From the IMG/VR virus record IMGVR_UViG_3300046690_000081, positions 1 through 45,983 of that record: a stretch of 45,983 bases of DNA. One strand, given 5' to 3'. Made by a program: the position numbers and the translations under genes. Every line of letters begins with the position of its first letter. The stretch's first letter is position 1. Source of the DNA: a virus. Below are positions 40,195-45,983 of this stretch, piece after piece. The notes under the pieces are model-generated. The model searched no databases and was not told where the DNA came from. It saw only the letters and a list, made by a program, of their open reading frames with translations.

Positions 40195-41712
40195 ATGACT
40201 GACGTCACCGATTACACCGGCCTCGTCACATCGGAGCACGCCGATAAGCCGAACTTCATGGCGATGGTCGGCGGCGTCGCGCAGGCGTTCGTCGACATCC
40301 AGAATCAGCTCTCGGCGACTCCTCCAGCGTTCGATCTCGATTCAGCGGTTGGCGTGCAGCTCGACGCTGTCGGACTCTGGGTCGGCGTGACGCGCAACGT
40401 AAGCACGCCGCTGACTGGTGTGTATTTCTCGCTCGATACAGTCGGACTCGGGTTCGATCAGGGTGTGTGGCAAGGGCCGTTCGATCCTACAACTGGAGTC
40501 GTCTCGCTCGATGACGATACCTACCGTCTCCTCATCCGCGCGAAGATCGGCGCAAATAGTTGGGACGGGACGCTCGGCACCTCGGCGGCGATCCTCAACA
40601 CCATCTTCAACAAGGGCAACGCCGCAGTTACTGGGCCGGTGTCGATCACGGCGAACGGCGAGCCGTTTGGAACAGGAGATGGATCGACCGCGCAATTTCA
40701 CCTTAAATACGGTGGACAGCAGGTTCTTTCAGTCTCATCGGTCGATGTGTACCGCGCAGACTGGCAAGGCAACCAGTTGCTCTATACCAACGCGCGGGTC
40801 AACGGCATTGGCGCGTCGGAGGTGTTCTCGTCCAACTGGCCGATGACCAGGGCGACGGTGACGCAGCCCGGAACGGTACTGACGCCGCGCGGCACGAGCG
40901 CGTTCAAGATCGTCGAGGACACCTCGGCCAGCACCTCGCACTACATCTCCCGGGTCTCTGCGAGCAGCTATTCGACCGGAGATAACGTCTGTGCCTCTGC
41001 ACTGTTCTATGCAGGTGAGCGTTCGCAGATCCGCTTCGGATTTGCTCAATCAGGTGCATTCACAACGTCGACATCATGTCTGTACGACCTCGCTACGCAG
41101 TCGGTTACCGTGGTCGGAGGATCGCCGAATTCGTACGGGATCATCGACCTGGGCGGTGGATGGCTTCGCTGCTGGATCAACGCGACGGCGACGGCAGCTG
41201 GAACCGCTACGGTCCAGTGCATTCTGGCATCTGGAGGTTCGAGCTCGTACACGGGTGACGGCGCGAGCGGGTTGTACATCGATGCAGTCCAGGTTGAACG
41301 CCGCTCTGGAACTTCCTCGAGGCCGACTTCCTATATCTCGTGCCCGACGACTGCAGCCACGACTCTCGTCGATTACGCGGTCGACGGACTTGGGTCCGTG
41401 ATCCTCACGGTGGCGCCGCTCGCTGGTTCCACCCTTTCTTGGAGCGGCAGCGGGACGATCTATCCCGCAGGAACCTACGTGTTCATCCAGGACAACGGCG
41501 ACATGTCCATCACATATGGCATCGCCGGAAACGTGCCGAGCGCGATCTTCCTCGCGCTGTTGCGCGGCGGATACATCCCGCTGAAGCCCGAGGCAGTCCA
41601 CATCAACGGCTACTACGTGACATCGAATCCCGGAAGTTCGCTCTTCGGATTCGATGTCGAGAACAATTTGATTTCCGGTTTCGACGTCGGCGCATGGGGC
41701 GTCGCAGCCTGA
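40195..41712 (+). CDS. DUF2612 baseplate protein carrying a nested binding module
   Basis: 505 residues. DUF2612 is split: residues 1-145 (QAFVDIQNQLSATPPAFDLD ... LLIRAKIGANSWDG) and 427-505 (VFIQDNGDMSITYGIAGNVP ... LFGFDVENNLISGFDVGAW). Within it a small beta domain is itself split (155-205 VYRADWQGNQLLY; 388-423 APLAGSTLSWSGSG). Nested inside that, residues about 206-385 look like a carbohydrate-binding jelly roll (WLRCWINATATAAGTATVQC, YTGDGASGLYIDAVQVERRS). It likely bears receptor-binding or fibre-docking function. Confidence 0.8.
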   Translation: MTDVTDYTGLVTSEHADKPNFMAMVGGVAQAFVDIQNQLSATPPAFDLDSAVGVQLDAVGLWVGVTRNVSTPLTGVYFSLDTVGLGFDQGVWQGPFDPTTGVVSLDDDTYRLLIRAKIGANSWDGTLGTSAAILNTIFNKGNAAVTGPVSITANGEPFGTGDGSTAQFHLKYGGQQVLSVSSVDVYRADWQGNQLLYTNARVNGIGASEVFSSNWPMTRATVTQPGTVLTPRGTSAFKIVEDTSASTSHYISRVSASSYSTGDNVCASALFYAGERSQIRFGFAQSGAFTTSTSCLYDLATQSVTVVGGSPNSYGIIDLGGGWLRCWINATATAAGTATVQCILASGGSSSYTGDGASGLYIDAVQVERRSGTSSRPTSYISCPTTAATTLVDYAVDGLGSVILTVAPLAGSTLSWSGSGTIYPAGTYVFIQDNGDMSITYGIAGNVPSAIFLALLRGGYIPLKPEAVHINGYYVTSNPGSSLFGFDVENNLISGFDVGAWGVAA

Positions 41713-41728
41713 CCATTACGGAGCATAA

Positions 41729-42730
41729 ATGGCAACGAATGATTTTCTTCCGTTCGCGACGGGCGGATCGGCGAACGTACTCACGCAGGCGCAGTGGGCC
41801 GCGCTGTCCGCGCTCACGAATGGCTTCCAGTCCGGCGTCGCCGACTCGAAGTCCCTGAACAAGGCGTGGCGGCAGTCCAGCATCATGTCGGCGGTGCTCG
41901 CGCAGTTCATCGTGAATCAGACGGGGCAGAATGCGACCGACGACGGCACGACGGCAACGCTGATCACGAACCTACTCGCCGCGGTGAAGGCGTCGTCGAA
42001 TGCCGTTGTGGGGACGTCTCGCAACCTCGCAATGACCATCACGACGGCATCGGCCAGTGCGACGCTGACGGCCGACGAAATCATCGTCGAATCGGCGCTG
42101 GGCGGCCTGACCTACAAGCTCGCCAGCTTCAGCAAGACGGTCAATATCTCGACCACTGGCGCGGGCGGCATGGACACAGGAAGCCCGCCCGCGAATGGAT
42201 TCGTCGCCCTGTATGCGATCTACAACCCGACGACGCAGACGGCTGCGCTGCTCGCAACGAATGCTACTAGTTCGGCTGCGCCGAACGTGTACGGCGGCAG
42301 CAATATGCCTTCCGGCTATACGGCGAGCGCGCTCGTCTCGGTGTGGCCAACGGGAAGTTCGCTTCTGAGCGCTGGTTACCAATACGATAGGCGCGTCTAT
42401 CGCATCAACACGATTCTCAGTAGCAACACGACTGCAGGTTCCGCATCCTATGCTTCGCTGAACATATCCGCGGCCGTTCCGCTGAATGCAAAGTATTGCA
42501 CCGGGAGTTTTTCTCTGGTGAATTCGACGGCCGGCGCAACCAACAATATTGGTCTCGCGGGGGAGCCGACCAATCTTGCGGGGCTTCAGAACGCCTCCGC
42601 GATTTCGACCAGCATTGGCATGCCCTTCGGTGACGTGCCGCTGATCACTCCGCAGACGATCTATTGGACTGCATTCACGAGCGCCGGCACGCTGTCGTAC
42701 ACGGCAACGGTGCGCAGCTACACATTCTGA
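41729..42730 (+). CDS. Tail fibre protein
   Basis: 333 residues. The N-terminus MATNDFLPFATGGSANVLTQ and AQWAALSALTNGFQSGVADS is the baseplate-attachment domain shared by many fibres; a beta-rich shaft and a C-terminal part with IGLAGEPTNLAGLQNASA and YWTAFTSAGTLSYTATVRSY end it. It should recognise the host surface. Confidence 0.85.
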   Translation: MATNDFLPFATGGSANVLTQAQWAALSALTNGFQSGVADSKSLNKAWRQSSIMSAVLAQFIVNQTGQNATDDGTTATLITNLLAAVKASSNAVVGTSRNLAMTITTASASATLTADEIIVESALGGLTYKLASFSKTVNISTTGAGGMDTGSPPANGFVALYAIYNPTTQTAALLATNATSSAAPNVYGGSNMPSGYTASALVSVWPTGSSLLSAGYQYDRRVYRINTILSSNTTAGSASYASLNISAAVPLNAKYCTGSFSLVNSTAGATNNIGLAGEPTNLAGLQNASAISTSIGMPFGDVPLITPQTIYWTAFTSAGTLSYTATVRSYTF

Positions 42731-42737
42731 GGGATCT

Positions 42738-42929
42738 ATGCCTGAGACGATTAACGTGCAGTTCACCGATGACACAGAAGCCACCATCAAGGGTTATTTC
42801 GGAGCGCCTCAAGACGCCTCCGAGTATCCGAACATGGGGGCCATAGAAAGATCCGATGCGAGATGGAGGGCTTTCTATGAGAGTCTTCCGTCGCTGATAA
42901 GTGAAGATTTGCCTTCGCCAACGGCTTGA
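42738..42929 (+). CDS. Small protein downstream of the fibre (63 aa)
   Basis: MPETINVQFTDDTEATIKGY, then FGAPQDASEYPNMGAIERSD and a helical end. Such short genes regularly follow tail fibres and are regarded as fibre-associated or assembly proteins; not verified. Eight bases after the fibre stop. Confidence 0.65.
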   Translation: MPETINVQFTDDTEATIKGYFGAPQDASEYPNMGAIERSDARWRAFYESLPSLISEDLPSPTA

Positions 42930-42949
42930 ACCTGAAATGGAGAGGAATT

Positions 42950-44089
42950 TCATCTCTCCATCTCAGATGCTTTTCGAGTTCGCACCTGACGGACCGTCCG
43001 ATGTGCCGCTTCACTTCTGCCTGTTGGAAGCAGCTTGCGAAAGTCAGAGACAGAGCCGAATTCGATGTATCGGTATGACAACCATGCGATCAGAACGGTC
43101 GCGCCTAGGTACGCAGTATAGGTTGGGACCGTATAGGCAGATGCTCGGAAATGCGCGATGAGAGGGGCATGCCAAATGTAGAGGCTGTAGCACATCAGAC
43201 CAAGCATCTGAAGGGGCCATACGGACAAAGCGCGCGACGCGGTCGCGCACCCAACGAGCAACGCGTTTGTCGCAACGAGAAATCCGATGTCCATCGGAAT
43301 AGTAAATAGGGCGGCTGTTTGCGGGGCAAACGACCCGTGACTCCACATTGTCCAGAGCGTGGCTGACGCGCATATCAGAAACAATCCTGCTGCGAGTTGA
43401 AGCGCCGGTCGGGCGAGCATGCGACGTGTCGCAAACAGGTGGGCACCAAGCATGCCGAACGCGAATTCATCGACTCGTCCGAAAACTGAGTCGGATATGT
43501 AATTCAACACGCGCCTCGGATCGGATAGAACGATGGCGTGTCCAGCGATGCGAACCGACAGCGCCAGCAGGATCACGAAAGGCAACACCTTACGCCATCC
43601 GTATCGATTAATCGCAATGACGATTATCGGGAAGAGCAGAGAGAACCAAAGTTCCACGCCGAGCGACCATAGAACCCAATTTTCAGCGGGAAAGAACGTC
43701 ACGCGGCGATAGACGAAAGTCGCGAATAGGTAATCCACAAAGGCACGGTAAAGCGAAATATCGCCCAACTGGTGGGGCGACGCTAGAAGGAGCAGGACGA
43801 AGGTTGATGTGTAGTAAAGCGGAAGTAATCGGATCGCTCTGTGTTTGTAGAACGTGATCACCGAATCTCGTCCGTCAAACTTTCTTTTATCTGTTGCGTA
43901 CGGGAGAAAGAGGACGAAGCCTGAAAGAAAGAAAAAGAGATTTACTCCAAGCCAACCGCTAGATGCGACTACGGTCAATGGAGTTAATGGTAGGGCGGGA
44001 TTCGCGAAGAAGGCATAGAACGAGTGATGGAAAACCACGCCGACGATTGCAACGCCGCGTAGGCCGTTCAGTACAGGTAGTTTTTTCAT
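42950..44089 (-). CDS. Acyltransferase (O-acetyltransferase) family membrane protein
   Basis: 379 residues with about ten hydrophobic helices. Start LNGLRGVAIVGVVFHHSFYA carries the Arg and double His of acyltransferase-3 proteins; NLFFFLSGFVLFLPY and FYKHRAIRLLPLYY follow. These enzymes acetylate lipopolysaccharide O-antigen or similar sugars. The gene is on the opposite strand, between fibre and lysis genes, and is visibly AT-richer than its neighbours, so it is probably an acquired lysogenic-conversion gene that alters the receptor. ATG at 44089 chosen; an upstream TTG is unlikely. Confidence 0.88.
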   Translation of the reverse strand: MKKLPVLNGLRGVAIVGVVFHHSFYAFFANPALPLTPLTVVASSGWLGVNLFFFLSGFVLFLPYATDKRKFDGRDSVITFYKHRAIRLLPLYYTSTFVLLLLASPHQLGDISLYRAFVDYLFATFVYRRVTFFPAENWVLWSLGVELWFSLLFPIIVIAINRYGWRKVLPFVILLALSVRIAGHAIVLSDPRRVLNYISDSVFGRVDEFAFGMLGAHLFATRRMLARPALQLAAGLFLICASATLWTMWSHGSFAPQTAALFTIPMDIGFLVATNALLVGCATASRALSVWPLQMLGLMCYSLYIWHAPLIAHFRASAYTVPTYTAYLGATVLIAWLSYRYIEFGSVSDFRKLLPTGRSEAAHRTVRQVRTRKASEMER

Positions 44090-44194
44090 GAACTCGTCTT
44101 GGTGCAACAGCAAGGGTCCGCAATTTTACATTAGATGCAGGTCGCCTTTGACGGCCCCTGCCGACCCAGTAGGACGATCGGTCGATTAATCACC
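44090..44194 (-). promoter_or_regulatory. Moron upstream region with possible promoter
   Basis: About 105 bases upstream of the acyltransferase. TAAAAT on the minus strand (around 44130) could serve as a -10; the -35 is poor. It is AT-rich against the surrounding genome, which fits an independently transcribed moron. Confidence 0.3.
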
Positions 44195-44219
44195 AGCCGC
44201 CTCCGGGCGGCTTTTTATT
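44195..44219 (+). terminator. Rho-independent terminator before the lysis genes
   Basis: GCCGCC-TCCG-GGCGGC followed by TTTTTATTT, nearly the same as the hairpin at 1355. Confidence 0.85.
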
Positions 44220-44287
44220 TACGGGGCCAACTCTTGAATCCACCCGCGCACCTGGAGCGCCGCCACAGCAATGAGGAGCGGTTCGCG

Positions 44288-44581
44288 ATGATCGATCAGC
44301 AATTCGAGGACTTCCAAGCGCAGATCGACCGCCGATTCGAGGCTGTCCACAAATCCATAGAAGAGAACACGGCACTGACGAAGTCGGCCGACGAAAGATC
44401 TCTTCGGATCGAAAGCAATACGCGCGCACTCGTGGACATCTTCAGTCGCGCGGGGCAGAGCGCAACGTTCTTCGCGCGCATGGCGCGCTTCCTTCGCAGC
44501 GCGGCGATCTACATCGGGCCGTTCCTGACGGTCGGCGGGATCATCTGGGCGCTCGCGCACGGCAAGTGGCCGGGAGATTGA
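44288..44581 (+). CDS. Membrane protein next to endolysin, holin candidate
   Basis: 97 residues. The N-terminal 60 residues are a coiled coil (IDQQFEDFQAQIDRRFEAVH, KSIEENTALTKSADERSLRI) and the C-terminus is one membrane helix (AAIYIGPFLTVGGIIWALAH). GAGGAG precedes the ATG by nine bases. It ends one base before the endolysin start, so a holin or holin-like export role is likely. The longer open frame to 44135 runs over the terminator and is not coding. Confidence 0.65.
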   Translation: MIDQQFEDFQAQIDRRFEAVHKSIEENTALTKSADERSLRIESNTRALVDIFSRAGQSATFFARMARFLRSAAIYIGPFLTVGGIIWALAHGKWPGD

Positions 44582-44582
44582 C

Positions 44583-45119
44583 ATGCAACTGAACTCGACG
44601 ATCGTCGCCGCCGGCACTGGCGCGACGCAGCTTCGTGCTGCGCAATGGCTGCCGCATCTGCAGGTCGCATGCGACCGCTTCGCGATCAACACGTCGCGGC
44701 GCATCGCCGCCTTCCTCGCGCAGATCGGCCATGAATCCGGCCGTCTCGTCTACACGCGCGAGATCTGGGGGCCGACGCCCGCGCAGGTGCGATACGAAGG
44801 TCGGACGGATCTCGGAAACAGCCAGCCCGGCGACGGCAAGCGCTTCATGGGTCGCGGACTGATCCAAATCACCGGCCGCCGGAACTATCAGCTCGCGAGC
44901 GTGGGCCTCGACCTTGACCTGATCGCGCATCCGGAAATGCTCGAGCAGTCAGGTGCGGCCGCGAGTTCGGCCGCTTGGTGGTGGGCCAATCACGGCCTGA
45001 ACGGATACGCCGATCTCGGCCAGTTCGATCGCATCACGAAAATCATCAACGGCGGCACGAATGGAGCAGCCGACAGGTTCGCGCTTTACGGCGCCGCGAA
45101 ACAGGCACTCGGCATCTGA
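44583..45119 (+). CDS. GH19 (chitinase-like) endolysin
   Basis: 178 residues. INTSRRIAAFLAQIGHESGR carries the catalytic Glu51; REIWGPTPAQVRYEGR holds the second Glu (60); KRFMGRGLIQITGRRNYQLA and AAAWWWANHGLN-like sequence complete the GH19 fold. It cuts peptidoglycan glycan strands at lysis. There is no signal peptide, so it needs the adjacent holin. Confidence 0.92.
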   Translation: MQLNSTIVAAGTGATQLRAAQWLPHLQVACDRFAINTSRRIAAFLAQIGHESGRLVYTREIWGPTPAQVRYEGRTDLGNSQPGDGKRFMGRGLIQITGRRNYQLASVGLDLDLIAHPEMLEQSGAAASSAAWWWANHGLNGYADLGQFDRITKIINGGTNGAADRFALYGAAKQALGI

Positions 45120-45134
45120 GCCAAAGGATCTTTC

Positions 45135-45530
45135 ATGCAAATCGGTCTTGCTTCCACGTTGCGCACTACGCGCTCGACCGCCATCGTCACGGCCGCAGGC
45201 GCTTCCGCAATTCTCACGCTCTACAGCGGCACGCAGCCGGCAACCGGCGGCCCCGCGACGACCGCGCTCTCGGCGCATACCTGCTCGTCGAGCCTCGGCA
45301 CGGTTTCGAATGGCGTACTGACGTTCAATGCGATCGCGAACGCGACGGCGTCGGCAACCGGCACGGCGACATGGGCGCGGCTCACTACGTCGGGCGGGAC
45401 GTTCGTCGCAGACTTCGACGTGAGTACGACGGCCGCTGGGACGGGTGTTGTGCAGATGCCGACAACGAGCATCGTCGCGAACGCGACTGTTACCGTGAGC
45501 TCGGGCACCCTCACCGAAGGCAACGCATAA
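45135..45530 (+). CDS. Fibre/virion-associated beta-rich protein
   Basis: 131 residues. IGLASTLRTTRSTAIVTAAG, ILTLYSGTQPATGGPATTAL, ATGTATWARLTTSGGTFVAD and a final strand set. A common phage structural protein form that sits between endolysin and fibre genes. AAGGATC precedes the ATG. Confidence 0.7.
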   Translation: MQIGLASTLRTTRSTAIVTAAGASAILTLYSGTQPATGGPATTALSAHTCSSSLGTVSNGVLTFNAIANATASATGTATWARLTTSGGTFVADFDVSTTAAGTGVVQMPTTSIVANATVTVSSGTLTEGNA

Positions 45531-45539
45531 GGGCGAATC

Positions 45540-45983
45540 GTGGGCACTCTGACCGGCTCGCATACCGTCCTCGCCGGCACTGAGACCTTCAACCTCTCAT
45601 CGCCGGCACAGACGGATTGGATTCAGTTTCCGCAGTCGGCGACGTCCGTCAACCGGAAGTCTGGCGGCGGCTCGACGATCGGGCTTCCGACGCTGATCGG
45701 GTCTGGCGTCACTTGGACGGGATACACAGACGGCCCGAAGATGACGTGGACGGATGGCACGCCCACGGCATCAGCGACAGCGCTCGCGGGCGGCATCTAC
45801 GTCGACAACACGACCGCGACAGGGCAGGGCTATCAATTCACTTTGCCCGCCGACACAACGAGTCGAACGGCGACGATCTATTGGGCGGCGTATTCAAGCG
45901 CATGCACGCTTACCGCGACGTTATCTGACGGCAGCGCGACCGCCTACACCGTATCGCCCGGCACTACAGGCAGCGGAAATCAG
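45540..45983 (+). CDS. Tandem-repeat tail/fibre-associated protein, 5' part of the gene that spans the window ends
   Basis: GTG start with AAGGG seven bases upstream. 148 codons without a stop run to the last base and continue in the same frame at base 1. The domain reads TDWIQFPQSATSVNRKSGGG, TWTDGTPTASATALAGGIYV and GYQFTLPADTTSRTATIYWA, a beta-sandwich. The motif ATIYWAAYSSACTLTATL in this part is echoed by TITWAANSASQTLTIKAT just after base 1, so the join falls inside one repeated beta domain. Confidence 0.8.
   Translation, partial: MGTLTGSHTVLAGTETFNLSSPAQTDWIQFPQSATSVNRKSGGGSTIGLPTLIGSGVTWTGYTDGPKMTWTDGTPTASATALAGGIYVDNTTATGQGYQFTLPADTTSRTATIYWAAYSSACTLTATLSDGSATAYTVSPGTTGSGNQ

Noticed and set aside
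1-45983. Terminal repeats, tRNA genes, CRISPR arrays and insertion sequences
   Set aside because: No repeat shared by the two ends, no tRNA-like cloverleaf, no spaced repeat array and no transposase gene were seen by reading; a computed search could still find weak ones.

Overview
The window is best read as the complete, circularly permuted genome of a temperate contractile-tailed phage (myovirus morphology, Caudoviricetes) of a high-GC proteobacterium, most likely Burkholderiales. Reasons: strongly GC-ending codons, tightly packed ATGA/GTGA-coupled genes, an integrase plus an S24-type repressor, and a full head, sheath, baseplate and fibre set. The host call is an inference; no bacterial flank is present. 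The last base completes a codon of a gene starting at 45540, and base 1 continues the same frame to the stop at 1008. The ends therefore join inside one tail/fibre gene.

Layout. (1) 44288-45983 plus 1-2847 (+): late end of the genome. It holds a holin-like protein, a GH19 endolysin, fibre/adaptor proteins including a tandem-repeat protein across the junction, an HNH protein, a small membrane protein, a lipoprotein and a DUF1353 protein. (2) 2832-3338: a miniprotein gene on the minus strand behind a near-consensus LexA box, then a presumed attP with repeated TTAGGA arm sites. (3) 3339-13101 (-): long left early operon with DUF4224 protein and integrase at its far end, many small accessory genes, a Lar-like protein, a C5 cytosine methyltransferase, three small one-TM proteins, a YqaJ exonuclease / RecT pair and a coiled-coil protein. 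(4) 13137-14414: lambda-like switch. A CI-type self-cleaving repressor lies between near-identical PL and PR promoters that share the operator TATTAG-N4-CTAATA. The PL leader carries two hairpins and a boxA, and a terminator lies downstream inside the operon. (5) 14414-21287 (+): right early operon with Cro-like HTH protein, replication initiator with iterons inside its gene, DnaB helicase, PD-(D/E)XK nuclease, NinG/HNH-like genes and a candidate late regulator. (6) 21295-21389: late promoter followed at once by hairpins and a terminator (PR'-tR'-like). (7) 21539-42929 (+): terminase, portal, Mu F-like protein, protease-scaffold fusion with an internal start, capsid, neck, sheath, tube, chaperone with -1 frameshift, tape measure, a simple Pam3-like baseplate and a tail fibre. 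Two morons lie on the minus strand: an exported protein (37481-37924) and an acyltransferase (42950-44089).

Together: CI holds PL and PR. Damage can act through CI autocleavage and, separately, by derepressing the LexA-boxed miniprotein. PL would need antitermination to reach recombination and int genes, and the late operon appears to be switched on by readthrough of the terminator behind the late promoter. No tRNA, CRISPR array, IS element or SSB gene was seen.
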